DNA from: Ceratodon purpureus
Lineage: Eukaryota; Streptophyta; Bryopsida; Pseudoditrichales; Ditrichaceae
Length of the DNA stretch: 64,000 bases
Direction: 5' to 3'
NCBI GenBank assembly: GCA_014871385.1
Contig: CM026424.1
Location: 8,489,768 to 8,553,767, forward strand
Made by a program: the position numbers and the translations under genes. Shown here in pieces: positions 24,190-37,800 of the stretch (positions are counted from its first letter, which is position 1; every line of letters begins with the position of its first letter). The notes beneath the pieces are model-generated. The model had not been told where the DNA came from. It saw only the letters and a program-made list of their open reading frames with translations, and searched no databases.

Positions 24190-25425
24190 ATTCCCAAGCT
24201 TGTTGAAGATGCTCATGCAAGTGCTTTTCCTATTTGTTTGTTAGGTCTTTCAAAGACTACTGCGATCGATGACATACCTCATGATTCACAGGTTATTGTC
24301 ACTCATCCTACATTGCCTATTACAGGGTACATTCACATCTCATGTTGGCATGCGCAGGGAACTCCGAAATTAGTAGGAAATTTGTCACCAAAGAACCCTA
24401 CGTGCATGCAGGGCAGGCTTTTTTCATAGCCATCTCATTCTAGCACGGAGTGACATTTTGTAGGTAGGAGAGCTATGATTTCATAGGGTGATGTGATGGA
24501 AGAGCTAGGACGATAATCGTAGGTGAAAACATGTTGGATGAAGTTTGTTCGTCAAGTCTACTTCGGTATAATGGAGGCTGGCACATGTGCAAACATGGAA
24601 TCATGATCACTATGCTGTAATTTATTTGATTTGTGGTTAAGTTGATGCTCATGTGCGTTGAGTGATAACTCAAAACTGAATTTACCCAATTTGCTTAGTT
24701 TGGAATTACAAATTGTTCATCAGGTACACTTTTAAAATGAAAAATATGATTTGACATTTAGAAGAACGTTGAATATATGATTTTATTGCTTTAAAATGAC
24801 AGACACGAATTGATATTCAAAAAACAATAATTAAAGTTGACTCGAACAATTTAACAACAAAATTATTTGGATGCATAATTTTTTCTTGACCACTCTTGAA
24901 ATAATGCCTTCCTAAGTTCTCTTTTACCCATCCTTTTAGATAATTCCTTTGTAGGTGTTGGAACAATATTATCTGGTTTCTAACTATCCAGCTCGAATCA
25001 AATGTATTTTGTTGTTTAGTGGTAGTACCTTTGGCCGTATAACACTTCAATAGCGTAGGTTCATAGCAGCTTCGGCATTCTTTTGCCCAATAATTAATTA
25101 AAGTGGAAAAAGTGGTTAGGCAGTTTGAAAAATAATATCTCAAAAGTTGTGCAACTCTAAAGTATAATTAAATATAAGTTAAGCATTCATCCAATTTTGT
25201 AATTAGTTAGGGTTACTTTCAAAATGGATGACGGCTGCTTATACATTTGACTTTACCCTAATCACTTGCATTAGTAACCTTAAGCAGACTTATTGTAGTG
25301 TATGCTGTAGTTTTATCGTGTATCAATGGTTTTTGTATGTAGGGAAGTGATTGTGAGCCCACGAGACCCTTGTGAGCTTCACAGCAAGCATAAGTGTCAG
25401 CTGAACTTGTAGAGTTTATGACGTG
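24190..25425. other. AT-rich intergenic DNA, no supported gene
   Basis: Only short frames without motifs. Nothing recognisable was seen. Confidence 0.55.
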
Positions 25426-25429
25426 TTAA

Positions 25430-26340
25430 CCCCTAAAGGACCATTGTCCTAGAATGGGCTTTTTTAGAATTCGGGCATGTACCTGTGACTTCAATTGAAG
25501 TCGAGATTTTTTGAAACTTTTTGTGAATGTAGGCCATAACAAGAACTTTCAGGGAATCTAATTTTTTTTCAATTGGAAATTTATAAAAATAGTTATGGTA
25601 CTCAAAGTGGAAAAAGCTGCTCAAAGGGCAATTCGGGCAGCCATGCTAAATATATCAATTACCTCTGAAAATATTTCTATAAATACTTCATGATGTCATC
25701 TTTGAGGTTTCCAAAAAAAAACAACTTTGAGTGCATAATGTTCACTCCACAAAATATCAAAGTTTTCTCACCGTTTCGGGCAGTGTACTAAAAAAACTTC
25801 TTCTTTCCTTCATAAAAGTTACAAAAAATATTATTTTTGGTTTTTTCTTTTTTTCAGTAAAAATATGGACATCAATCTTTACTTTGACCATTTGGATTGG
25901 GAATTTATTGAATAATATAATTTCTAGGAAAGAAATAAGATTTAGCACTCTTATGTATTCAACTTAACTAAAATATTGTTTTCAACATGCTACACTTGAC
26001 TTTTTGTTTTTATAAATTACCTAACTTAGTCTTCTTTGACATGCACCAAAACCACCAAAATCCATAATGCAAAAAACCTAAGAAAAAAAAAGTTAGAGTG
26101 TATCAACCTAGTCAAAACTCTTGTCAAAAAAGTTTGTTTTTAAATTTCAATTGCTATAATCTTCTAATCTCTATGTTCGATTAAATTGAAATTTTTTGAG
26201 CTGTCTATTACAATAATTTAGTTGAAGATCTTACGGTTATAATTAGAAAATAATGATTTTTTAGTCATTCAAGCTTTTTACATTAGAAATGGCAGTTTTG
26301 GAGCGTTTTTTGGTGAAACATAGTCAAAGAACTTTAGGGG
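25430..26340. mobile_element. TTAA-flanked MITE, family member C, 911 bp
   Basis: Ends CCCCTAAAG on the left and the inverse CTTTAGGGG on the right, bordered by TTAA (25426-25429 and 26341-26344). The inverted match is short (9 bp, then imperfect), so this member is less certain than B. The interior is very AT-rich and non-coding. Confidence 0.62.
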
Positions 26341-26344
26341 TTAA

Positions 26345-27811
26345 AGTCACTGTAGAATATATTTGGCACTATTTTATTAGATTTTCTCTCATGCCACTTG
26401 AATTTACGTAGGTTTGGGCAGTTGTGTAATTTCATTTATTCATTTTTGAGCAATTACACTTATGAATTTCCGGAAAATTTGGGCAGTCTTGTAAATAATT
26501 ATTTTCTTCCAAGCTGCTATGAACCTAGGGTAATCCCACTTGAATGGGATATGCAGAGTCACCCAATAAATAGGGATGTACAATTGTTTTTTCTTTATCA
26601 ACAAGTTGAAGTTGTAGTTTCTTAGGGAGTTCATCATTCTTCATCCTCTACCAAATGGAAGACATCCTTAGATGTCTCGCATCGTGAGTACCGCCAAGGG
26701 AACGCATAAATACATCTAGAAACCGTCGTTGATGATCACAAATTCCTTGCAAAAGTACAGAGTGGGAGTGGTGCCGATCATAGTAATCATCATGAACTTA
26801 TTGAAGTGTTGGTTTTTTACTCAACACAATGTGAAAACCGTCAATTGCCCCCTACATATATGGAATATTTGTCATTTCTTCAAAGCCATCCATAATTGTC
26901 TGGAATTCTTGTCCTTTGGGGATTTAAATTTTTTTATTATAAAAGTTATTCACTAATACTTCACATATCATGCGGGTATACTTAGAAGTTGTAGATGCAC
27001 CAATTCAAAGAAACGATCATGTTTTTTTGACAAGTCCACCAAAAGCAAGTCTATGATTGCCACCTCCACTGCTTTTGCTGCTAGAATTTTATTTCTAAAA
27101 TGTGTGTCCTTTTTAGTTAGTTAGATATCCACCTTGATAAACTTCATTTCATTGTATTTGTGATCGATATTTCATCCATATAAATCGATTTGGATTCCAA
27201 TATCGTCGAGGTAAAAAAACACTTTTCATAGCTAGTGGTATACTATATATAAGACGAAAAATATGTAGTTTCAAAGTACTTTTTATAGAAGAATTTTCAA
27301 ACAACATAAATAGTAACATCAAAAAGTTTCTACATGCTATTGAATTTCTAAATTGTCTTGCCATGATTACTATTTCTCAAGAGTAATAGATTATAAATAA
27401 ATACATTTATATTCAAACAGATAGTATCAAAATCTTAAGTAATAAAGGCCGATGGCTCTTTAAATTAAAATTGACACTTTTATTTTACTGAACTATGAGC
27501 ATCAAAATATATTATATGAAGTAAAAGTTAAACTCTACAATACTTTACTTTGACATTGATTTTTATTCCTAAAATAGATCACACTCTATATTAAATCACA
27601 TTTTACATTACAAAATCACTTTTACTTTATAAAACTATTTATGGAATTAAAGTAAACTTTTGATATGCATCTCTCATTTTTAAAAGTATAGTAAAAGGCT
27701 ACCTAGTATATAAACCTATATAGACATGTCTTTTCCTATATTTTTCTTGTTGTGTTGTATTTCTTTTCATCTATTTTTGTTGTTGAGTGGAATTTATTTT
27801 ATTTTTACAAT
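26345..27811. other. AT-rich intergenic DNA, no supported gene
   Basis: No frame with recognisable motifs. The last part is the presumed upstream region of the trihelix gene that begins at 27812. Confidence 0.5.
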
Positions 27812-27968
27812 ATGGGGTGTGGGAACATTCAGAATGATGGGGTGAAAACCCGTAGTAAATTACAGAATATTGGGGTGAGAACTCGAAGTCGGTCACTGAA
27901 AGGTGGTTCAGGACCTAGTGCCGCGGAAGATAATACTGGAAGAATTACATCCATTAGGAGCAGTTTGG
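27812..27968 (+). pseudogene. Trihelix protein gene, 5' exon, separated from the rest by unit 2
   Basis: An ATG at 27812 opens a short basic, Ser/Thr/Arg-rich N-terminus (MGCGNIQNDGVKTRS...). It runs into the left inverted end of unit 2 and would continue, without the insertion, at the trihelix exon at 38780. The link is inferred from adjacency at both ends of the insertion and from reading direction; there is no sequence overlap that proves it. Confidence 0.5.
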
Positions 27969-28718
27969 GGTCTCCAACGGGCCTTTTCCATGCTTTCCGT
28001 GCCAAAGTTTTAGGCATGCCCGTGCACTTTACCTGCTGGCACCAACTGTGCCAGCAGGTCGCCAAAAGCGAGCCAAATCGCGAATGGGGGGGTCCGGCCA
28101 ATGGTCGCGCAGGAAGGCTTCCCTCCCCCGCGCGTGTAGTCCCGCAGGTCGAGAACGGAGCCTCTTCGCGCACGGAATTCGAGCATTGCAGAAGGGTGTC
28201 AGCGGTGGTGGGCTTTATGAACGCCTGCGAAACTGACTCCACAGGCCACCTACCGAAATCGAATTGCCGCTCCCCCTTTGAGATGCAACGTGCACAAGGT
28301 GTTGATGTCGAAATGCTGCCAACGGTCATTCCGAACCTCATGCGTTCCCCTGAGAGAGTTGTCGTTGTTGCGTTGTCAAGCAGGATGGAGCGGTGGAGGC
28401 CTCCAAAGGCTGGGCGAAGTTGTTCGATTTGGGTTGTGGGTGGTCACGCATTGTGCAGTAGAGATTTAGGGTTTAGCTGTAGTGGTCTTCCAACGCTGCC
28501 AGCGGTCTGCCATCCACATAGGTTGGAGAGAGTACCTGAGTTGGGAATTGGGGTTTCGGGATGAGGTTTTAGGGTAGGTCGTACCTTGGTTGCGAGGCCG
28601 TGGACGCAGGTTTCAGCCGTTCGTGATGGCGGAGGGTTTGTTGACAGCGTGTAGTTCTAGCGGATGATGACAGCGACGACACCATTTGTAAGTTTTTGAG
28701 TTCACAGTCGAAAATTTC

Positions 28719-30057
28719 ATGCATTCTAGTGGTATGGCTTCACGGCCAAACTCCCTCGTACAGAGTGTCATTCTGCATAATACTCAAGACTTGGAGGGCA
28801 ACTGGATCCCCATGAAGGTGGATCGTGATTCATGGGTTATGCTGCAACCAGCTTCGGATGGGCCTTGGGGTAGAGAGGCAAGGCGACATGGTGGAGAAAA
28901 TTTTCGGGGGGCCTTCAAAGCGCAGATCAGAGATTTCTCTTGGATCTCCACGGAGCATGGAGCATGCGACCTCGATAAGGTGCTTGTGCAACATGCATAT
29001 CAACCAAGGCATCTGCGCTTGGATCCTGCGGAGGCAGCAACCAAATTGGGAATGGCAAACTACCTGTACGCGTCGGTTTCGGAGGATTGGGTACATCCCG
29101 CATCTATCCTTGGTCCCATTCTTGTGCTCCATGTTGAGATTGGGGAGGCAACACGGAATCGACAGAGCCACGCGGAGTTGCTGGACATAGGTACATTCTT
29201 CCTTGGTGGTCTGTATTTGCCTCCAACAGGTGACACGCTGTACGGGAAGGTTGAAGCACTCCCGCTTCCAGGGTTCAACGATGTGGAGTGGCCTTTGCCA
29301 GACATGCACACATCTGAGGCGTTTAGAACAAAGCTCACTCTCGATTTTGCAAATGCTATGAAAGCAACAACTGGTAGCAGCTTCGTCCACCAGCAATGGT
29401 TTATGCCAATCCATGTTATGGTTGATTTGTTTGCGGTAGCTGCTGACAGCATTAGGCGGACACCTACATTGTTTGTTTTGAGTAGTCCATCCGAGGCTCT
29501 GCTGAGCAGTCTAATGAACCCAGGGTGGAACGAGAAGTTCCACATTGGCCAAGATGTCATCAAGTGCGTTGCCAACAGGACCAACATTGTTTTCCGCTAT
29601 CACGTGGGAAGACAAACATTATACACCAGGTTCATGTATACAAGGTATAGGGGGGCTGCCAACAGTCAGTGGGAAGCCTTGGATCACCTACCAGAGGAGG
29701 TGATGGTGGAAGTGTCTTGTATGTTTAGGGGGAACTTGCTGCCAACATTCGAAGTTGGCAAGGGTTGGCCAGTATCCCACCTGCGGCACGAAATTGCAAT
29801 GGCACTTGGAGATGACGTACCTGGGCAGTACAACCTGGTTTTGATAGAGGCCAACGGTGTTCGTGAGAAAAAGGTACGAGTCTAGCCGAATTCATGTAGT
29901 CGTTTTGATGTGTTGGGAATTGGCTGTTCAGAGCTCCTTGCTGCCAGCAAACGAAAATGACAGGATTTGTTGGATGCAGATCAACCAGCGCCATGAGAGA
30001 CACCTTACAGCTGCGGATGTCACGGTTCCCAAAAGGATGAAGATTGTGGAGCTGTAG
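28719..30057 (+). CDS. Unit 2 gene A: unknown 426-aa protein
   Basis: Two exons, 28719-29873 and 29932-30057, join in phase with a GTACGA donor and a TTCAG acceptor. The body (1-330) is not recognised. It is globular with few low-complexity stretches, which argues for a real protein. The last 90 or so residues, from FRGNLLPTFEVGKGWP to VPKRMKIVEL, alternate short beta-like strands around one helix and could be a small ubiquitin-like fold; this is a guess from pattern only. Copies of TGCTGCCAGCA lie in the second exon 6 nt after the acceptor and in the 3' flank (30229, 30408). A second ATG at 28734 is also possible. Confidence 0.62.
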
Positions 30058-30059
30058 GA

Positions 30060-31033
30060 AAAGTGATTTCGGGGATGGGTAGTCACAGTATGTGGGAAGT
30101 CATTAGGTTCTTCGCGAAGTCGTTAGCGAGTTCAGGTAGTGGTTTTGCTTACCATTCAGGACTTTCTGTGGGACATCCTGTATTAACGTGTTATATGGAG
30201 GCAAATTTGTGATTACCCTTGATCTTCGTGCTGCCAGCGGAAATAGAAAAGAAAAACAGTTACAATTACCACTGGTGAATCCTAGGGTGCAAAATGAAAA
30301 ATAGAATAAAATACAAGAAGTCTGAAGAATGGCCGGGGTTTCAGAGGGCCTGGGTCTGAATCGCAAAATTGCTTCGAACTTGTGGTGGCGCCATTGACGC
30401 TGGAGCCTGCTGCCAGCGCAAAATAAGAAAAGAAAAACAATTGCATACAATAGAGCACATGACCCTTCAGAGGCACAAAATGGAGTTTGGCACTTGACAA
30501 ATATGAAGTAATTAGGAAGGAATGTAAAGTTTGTTACTTCCTCCGAAGAGGCTGGCTCCTTCGTGAACCTGGTGCTCTGAACTGGCAACGGCGGGCACAA
30601 TGCAGCTCTTGGTGCCAACAAAGACGAAAAAATGAAGGTTGCAAATAAAAAAAGAACCACGCTCGATTCTAATAGAACAAGATAAAAATAAAAAACAGTT
30701 GTACATAAGAGATGAAGTAGGTCGCAGATGGTAAATAACAACAATGGCCAAAATTGAAAGGGACCATGGTGGCGAATAATGAAAGAAGAAAAAAAAAATG
30801 GCGGCTAAAGAGCAGCCCTTGCTGTCAGCAGTCCACAATAAAGAAGAAATACAGTTGCGAATAAAAAGGAAGGGTTACAAGAATGCCATATCTTTCAAAG
30901 AGACATGGCAGTCCAGAGGCAAATTGTTTTCAAGTTCGGAAAAGTTTAAGAAAGGTGGCCCATAAAAGTCCGGACCAAAAGTCGCTGCCAGCAAACCCCT
31001 AACCCGGCCTACAAAACTATCCAAGGTGGGAAT
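30060..31033. other. Intergenic DNA between convergent genes A and B of unit 2
   Basis: Holds the presumed 3' untranslated regions of both genes. Four copies of the TGCTGNCAGCA-type word occur (near 30229, 30408, 30826 and 30986). The minus-strand frames across it are low-complexity and lack support. Confidence 0.55.
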
Positions 31034-32969
31034 CTACTCCACGTTTGCGTTTGTGGCAATTGCCTCAACAAGGCTCGACAGTCCCTCCATGTTGGTGTCG
31101 TCCTCGTTCTTCTCTGCTTCAGGTGGTCCTTGCGTGGTGGCGGATGAGTCCTTGTTCCCATCTCCAGATAGGGCTGCCTGGGTCTCCTGAGGAGAGCGTT
31201 GCGTGGGATCGAACGCCAGGGAGTCTGAGTCGGGGAGAGCATCCTCTGCAGTTGCTGGCAACAAACAAGAGTTAGAAAACAAGAAAATGTAAATGTAACA
31301 ACAAGGCAGGCAACAAGAAATGGGTAGATGGGATGAGGGGCCACAAACCTTGGTCGCCCTTGGCCTTCTTCCACGGAAGCGCGGCCACTGAGGGGGCAGC
31401 GGGCCTCTTGCTGCCAGCACGTGGTGAAGCGGGCTCGGCCAGAAGGATCTCCTCCGTGAGGCGTAGTTCCTCCGCGGCCTTGGAGTCAAGGTCGAAGCCC
31501 CACTGCCCAAGCCACCCTCCAGTCATCCCCCGCTCGCATCGACGGCACCGGGCGTCCTGGGAGAAGACTGCCTCAAACATACAATGGGGATGTGCCAAGC
31601 AGCCGCAGAACAAAGGTACGCAGCAGGTGTCAACGAAGTAACGCTCGCAGAAGGGGCATGGGTCGTTCAGGGCTATTGGCAACACCTGGAACTCCAATGG
31701 ATAACGAGCCAGCACCTTCTTCGGGCGCAAGAAAGCTGAAGCCAACTCCAAGGCCGAGATCTCCGCTGTCAGCGCGGAGACCTCGGCGTGGCGTCTCTGC
31801 TCATCGGCTTCCATCTCCTCCAACTTCTTGTAGACCCTGTCAATGCGGGCTTGGGCCTCCATCAGTGCCTTGCTTGCAAGCCCCAGCTTGTCTTGGCCTA
31901 AGCGGGCCGCGTGATCAAAGCGCCTCTTCTCTTGGTCGTTGCCATCAGCCGCGGCCTTCTTGGAGGCCTCGCGGGCGGAGAAGATGTCGTCATAGAGCTT
32001 GGACTCCTCGGCCTCCTTGGCTTTGATGTAGTCCCGCTGGGTTGCAAGGTCGACCTTCACGCGGTCCCGGCTGGCCTCCACCTTCAGAAGTGCCGCCTCC
32101 AAGGACTTCTTCTTGAGGCGCTGCTGCTCCAGGACCTGCTTCGGATCCGTTGCCACCAAGGGCTGCACCTTGATGGCAACGGCAGCAAGGGCCTTCACGG
32201 CCTTCTTCTCAGCCACGGCCTTGGCAGGAGGGGGCAGGGATCTAGGTCCCCTGACCTTCTTCGCCTCCGCGGCCGTGATCAAAGCCTTGGAGGTGGCTCC
32301 AAGTGGCTTGGCTCCTCCGCTCGACTCCGCCCCTCCTCCCTTGCCCTTGCTGCCAGCACCGGGGATGTGGCCAGCGAGGAAGTCGATAATGGCTTCAATC
32401 TGCTCCCTCAAGGCCGGGGGAGTCAACTTCTGCGGATTACGCCCTGGCAGCTTCTCACGCCCCTTCACAATTGCCTCCGCCTTCTGGGCGAAGTTGACAT
32501 CCACGCCCTTCTCAAAGTAGAGGTGGCAAGCCCGAAGAAAGGAGGTCCCGAATGCCCAGTTGTCGGGGTCACCTCCATAAGTCCACCGGTACATCTCGCA
32601 GTATTTCCTCTGGGCCTCCGGATCCTCACAGTCAGCAACGTAGTGCCGCCCAGAAGAACGCTCTGGCCATCTGTCGATGAAGTCGGCCTTCCTGCAATGC
32701 TTGTCGCCGCTGAGGTCACTGAACTTCAACCCCTTGTTGGAGAGCTGCAAGGTGCGGGCGAAGAAGTCCTCATCGTAATCCGCAGCCTGCCTACCCAGCA
32801 GAAATGGGGCGAGGTGGTGGAGCTGTGCATGAAGTGCAGGGGGTAAGCCGTCCAAGTCGAAGGCGTCATCCCACGGCGTCTCAACATCGTTGCCATCCTC
32901 CTTGCTGTCAGCAACCTCGACGACCTCCTTCTTCACGACGGCCTCCTTTCCCTTCCTACGGCTCGACAT
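31034..32969 (-). CDS. Unit 2 gene B: coiled-coil RING-like protein, 610 aa
   Basis: The start MSSRRKGKEAVVKK is at 32969. Exons 32969-31349 and 31245-31034 join in phase to 611 codons; an alternative acceptor at 31254 inside the word GTTGCCAGCAAC is also in frame. Residues 60-200 are a globular region rich in aromatic residues (WAFGTSFLRACHLYFE). Then come an Ala/Lys-rich linker, a long coiled coil (about 300-415), and at about 440-495 a Cys/His cluster CPFC...CGC..HPHC...CRRC that resembles a RING finger. The tail is acidic. RING proteins usually act as ubiquitin or SUMO ligases; that role here is inferred. TGCTGNCAGCA words in the coding sequence encode AGSK and ADSK. Confidence 0.68.
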
Positions 32970-33065
32970 CCCTGGCGCTGGTAGTGCAAAAACAACACGT
33001 TTTACGAAAGGGGGATCGCGCATGGCAGCTGAAAAAGGGAAGACCACTGACAAGACATTATTCAT

Positions 33066-33900
33066 TCGGTTTAGTTGAATTTAGTTCTGAAAACATGAAG
33101 CCTCACAACTGAAAGGACCTTCGCGGCCATGGCTGAACGACCTCACCCAACTGTGCCATGCCCCTCTACGCATTGTACAACAACAAAGAGAAATTGCCAA
33201 AACAGAGTTGCAAAAACAAGCTGCTTACCTCTAAGCCGAAGCTCAGTCAGAGCTGTCTTCCGTTGCCGAAGCTCTCTTCGCCGCGCTGTAGCTCTCCTCT
33301 GCGCGGCCTGCTCTTCTCTTCCCCTTCTGCTCCCCTCTGCAGCCCGAACCCGCTCTCTACGCCTTCACTTCCCTCTTCCCCTTCAGCTTCCCTCTGCGCC
33401 GCGGCTATCCTTCGGCGCCGAAGCTCCCCAACGCCCCGCTGCTTCTCCCCGCTGCTCGCGCTGGCCTTCTTCACTGCTCCCTGAGGCGCCCTAGCTCCTC
33501 CCCGCCCCGCTGGTCGCACCTCCGCGCTGAGCTCCTACCGTTGCAGTGCCAGAGCTGTGGCCGCAGCCTTCCCCCCCCCCCCCCCCCCCCCTGCTGCCCG
33601 CGCAGCTGCTGCGGGCCCGATGCTCGTGACAGCCACCCAGCTCCTCACTCCCCCAACTCCTTCCTCAGAACTCGACCCCGCTCCTCGCGGCTCCGCCGAA
33701 CTCCGCACTCCTCAGCTCCCCCAAGCGCACCGCCCTCGCCCCTCCTCCTCACAGGTCCTCCACGGGTCGCACCTCCCAGTACGGCTGCACGGATGAGTCC
33801 TCCACGGCTCCCTCTGCACCCACAAAATCCTCACACCCCCCTCCGCCTAGTTCGAAATTGCGCTCTTCAACGGTAGAAATCAAGGGTATGGAGAAAGACA
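33066..33900 (-). promoter_or_regulatory. GC-rich upstream region of unit 2 gene B
   Basis: CpG-rich, C/T-skewed DNA with a run of 21 C (33571-33591) lies just upstream of gene B. The overlapping long frames in it are Pro/Ser/Arg low-complexity and look like composition artefacts. It is the probable promoter or untranslated leader; no TATA box could be assigned. Confidence 0.4.
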
Positions 33901-34474
33901 AAGGATGAAGAAGCCGAAGCACTACCGTGTCAGTGCAAACCCGAGGCGCCTGCTGGAAGCAAGAGCGCGGCAGTAGAAGAGAGGAGTGAAGCTAACAGTC
34001 AACCCCATATCTTTTTTCGGGAAGAAGGCCCAAGACTGGTGTGAAGGAGACTCTTGCTGGAGTCAACCGCCTGCCACGTGGGCAGCGTCCTTCAAGGGGG
34101 GTATGAGACTCTTAAGCAATGTTAATTAGGGGGGTCGTAAAGGAGGTGTTGGGAAGGTCACAGCAACCTTAATTGTCAATCATTTCCACGGCCTTATACA
34201 TCATTTCCCCATTTGATTTTAATTGCAACAAATTGGCATAGAAATTAAAATTAAAATTTAAGGGTGAGTGACATGTATGATTACTAAGACACATTCATTG
34301 AATTCATCATTATGAAGAGTTATAATCCCTTGGATTGGTCTTTCTAGTGAAATAACCACAAAACAAGTTTAGGGGAGAAACATGGTCTAACTCATTCAAA
34401 AAAAACATTGTTGCCAGCCACATTCTACATAGGTATAAGTTATAACATAATTACCAAGGCACATTGCGGTCAAG

Positions 34475-34560
34475 TCACACACGGCCATTGCTCGCGTCGT
34501 CACTGTCCTCATTGCTGCCAGCCACCTCACTGTCAGTGGACTCCCCTTCTTCTCCATGGG
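34475..34560 (-). CDS. Possible last exon of unit 2 gene C
   Basis: A short minus-strand frame, ending in a stop near 34475, encodes Glu/Ser/Asp-rich residues (STDSEVAGSNEDSDD) like the acidic tail of gene C just upstream. The gene C frame ends at 34801 but has a good donor GTATGA after codon NEP. An acceptor after GGGGAG would keep phase. The exon is tentative. Confidence 0.3.
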
Positions 34561-34800
34561 TGCCTCTTTAATAATTATCGAGATTAACTTAGCAATGGAT
34601 AAGCCATTTTAGGGAATTGCTCGAAAAAATCCTCATTTTTTGATAAATCTATCCGTAAATGGCTATTCTAGAATGAAACCAAAAAACATGTTAAAGAAGA
34701 TCCACTGTCTACTCCGATCAAAAAAATTAAAAAAAATTAAAAACTTGCTACATTATAGATGTCCATCCAATGAGTTTAGAACGCATAATTTGTACTCAAT

Positions 34801-37800
34801 TCATACAGGCTCGTTGCCAGCGTCATCGCTGTCCACGTTGTTGCCAGCGTCGTCACCGTCAGTTGAGTTGCGTCCTTCCTCAAGATCCACATTGTTGCCC
34901 TCCTCTCCGGGGTCATCTTCGTTGGCAGATCCTCTTGCTTGATCATTGTTGGCTCCATCACCTCCAACGGTGTTATCACACACCCAAGCTTTGCCAACAC
35001 GCCGTCGCCTTGACCGCCAATTCTCCAAAGCCCTGGCAGCATTTGATCGATGCCACTGTTCTCGCCTTCTACGTGTAGCCTCCATGCGGGCCTCATCGTC
35101 CGGGGTATTTAGAACCCTGGTGCACTCTAATTTCTTCTTATACCGATGCTGTATATTTCGGTACCAATGTTGGAATTGTTGCAAAATCACACTGATGCGC
35201 TCTTTGCCACCACCGTGAGCTGTATGCGCTTGATTCGCTGCCTTCGCTTGATGATGGGATTTCTCCATACCCTGGCAACTCCATACGGCCAGACTACCGT
35301 ATTCCTCCACAAACCAACTGCCATGCCTGACAATTACATGCTGTCAACAGCCACTCCAAGGTTAGTCCTGGATAGAGAATTGACGAAAGTGAGGTCAGCC
35401 ATCAACCCCTAATTCATCCCAAACCTCGTTCATATAACTCACCATGTAGTGCGACACATGCTCCTCTCCGAAGGCCTCCAAGAATGTTCTCCCCCACGTT
35501 TCTATCTTCCCTTTGAACTGGAGTCGTTGTTCTGCTGTCAGCACCAAGCCGCTAAAATATGGTAGAACCTCTTCAAAGGCTTGCCACATAGCAGCCCTTG
35601 CCCTACGATGTGCACCGCCGCCACTATTATTGCTCTCTGCTTGACATATGTCTTTCCAGGCCTTGTCGTTTCCAGACCATACGCTTGGTTTAAATAGTCT
35701 GCTAGCAACAACCCCACTGAAAGATGGCTTCTGTGGCACATTCTCTGTGCTGCCACTCAGTTTCGGATCCTTTCTAATCTCCACATTGCCACCGTGAGCC
35801 CCGATAGCTGACAAGGACTTCTCCATTTGCTCTATGGCTGTAGCCCTCAGTCTTTGATCTTGTATGTTCCAGACATAAATGATGTGTTGATGCACAATCT
35901 TCTCCGCTAGGCGAACTAGGGCGTGAAGTGTACAAATGTGCACTCTTTGCAACGGAATTGGCAAGATAGGCCTCCACCTTGTATGTGCACGCATGTCACA
36001 TGGTTCTGGCTCCACAGAGTTGGCAAACAGTCCCCCCACCCAGTTTGGTTTCCCACGTTTTCTGATGGCAGCACTCGCCTGGCTTGCTGTCCCTACGGTA
36101 GGCTTAGCCCTCTTCTGCTCGCAGTATATGCAGTTCATCGCACACGACGGCCCCGACTGAAGCCCGTACATACACTTGATCGTCTTCATGTCCGCAGCGA
36201 GATGCCACTCCACATGGAATTCTCCAACTTCAGGGACCGTGAGTTTCTCGCCACTGGACTGTGCTGCAATCACAGATGGAAATTTGGATTTCCCAAATAT
36301 CCACGACAGAACTTCGTAGGACTCTTTTTCCACTTGAAAGGTTGCCACTGGCCAGATTTCCTCCTCCGACTGGACTGAGAAAAACAGGGCATGGTTTCTC
36401 TGAATGTCTGGGTCGAGCGCCCTATTCATCAATGTGATGCTGACCCGTTCAAACTTCTTGCCATTGACAATCTCGGCCTCGTCCAATTTCATGACAAATA
36501 CCAGCGGTGCCCCTCTTAACTCTGTGGAAACATGGCGAGTGGATGTGTAAGTCACGGTTAATTGATAAATAACCCTGCTGGCAGCAAACTCTGAAAACAA
36601 CAGTCTGAGGTGATTACGTTACCTTCTTCCGTGATGCCGTAGAAGATCACCATGCTCCTTTGGACCACCTCAAGGTCTGTGAATAGGGAATTCTTGTCAG
36701 TCAAAACGACTTCCTTTACCATGTCCTCGGACTTCTTGTTCTTCTTAGAACTTGCTGGCAGCGTAAGTCGACCTTCAGCATGGTAGTATTCGCCAATATA
36801 CTGTGGCAGGTTTGCATTTAACTCCTGCCGAAGCAGTTTCACGTGATAGGGGCTCGGCAAAATACTCCCGGAGACTCCTTTGTTCAGAGCAGCAATGGGA
36901 GCCTTCACAGATTTGTAGAGAGCACCATATCCCCGATGGGAAACCCCTGCCTGGTCGCAAGCAGCAAGAATTTTGTCCGGTCCAATACTCTTACCAATCG
37001 ATTTGAGCACATTTTTCGCAATATCTGACTGAACATGTGCCATTGCAGGCTGAGAAGCGAGCGCTACACCTTCATGCCGTGACAAAATTCGAGCTAGTGC
37101 TACTGCAGTCCTATTTTGGGACTCTTTATCCCCCCGCAGTCGAGAGCACTTCCGGTTCTCTCGGTTCCTTTCGACAACAAACTGCACCACATCTGGTTGC
37201 AGCACTGTCCGCACAAGCTTCACTCTTGCTTTTGATCCACCTGATCCAGGTTTTAACTCGTGAATCCCTCTGAGAGCCCTCCTCCTATTTCGCATGCCCA
37301 TGGGGGTCTCCTTCTCGAAGCTGGCCCTCCGCTGGCAGCGGTCAACGTCTTCTTGGAGACCCCGCACATGGCGCTCCAATTGCTCCACCCTTTGGGCATG
37401 GCAATCACGGACAGCCTGTAATTCAGCTTGCAAATCCCTGCATTTCTTCTCTAACTCAAGGCAACGCATTCTCCCCAATTGGACATCTTGGGCTGCCCTT
37501 GAGTTGCTGGCCAGAGCTTCGCCTCTAAGCTGAAGCACTTCTTCGCTCAACTGTGCCAACTGGATCCGCGTCTCCTCCTGTGTAGAACCATGTACACAAT
37601 GATCCAGCAGCCTGTGTGTATATCCGCGAAGACCCTGCTCTCCATGACATATGAATTCAACAAACTCTTTTAGCGACTTGATTGGAGGTGGCTTCCCTGT
37701 CATTGGGTCAACAGGGTAAATGTCTCCATTGATCCACAAGTCAATGTTCGTGTCTCCACGCAACCTCCGTGTTGGAAACGAGCTCCTCATGCACAGCTCC

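Noticed and set aside
27752-28564. A single 270-codon protein across 27752-28564
   Set aside because: It crosses the left end of unit 2; only the part before 27969 fits a host exon and the remainder is subterminal transposon DNA.
31911-32846. Plus-strand frame of 311 codons opposite unit 2 gene B
   Set aside because: Leu/Gly-rich shadow of the GC-rich gene B coding sequence without motifs.
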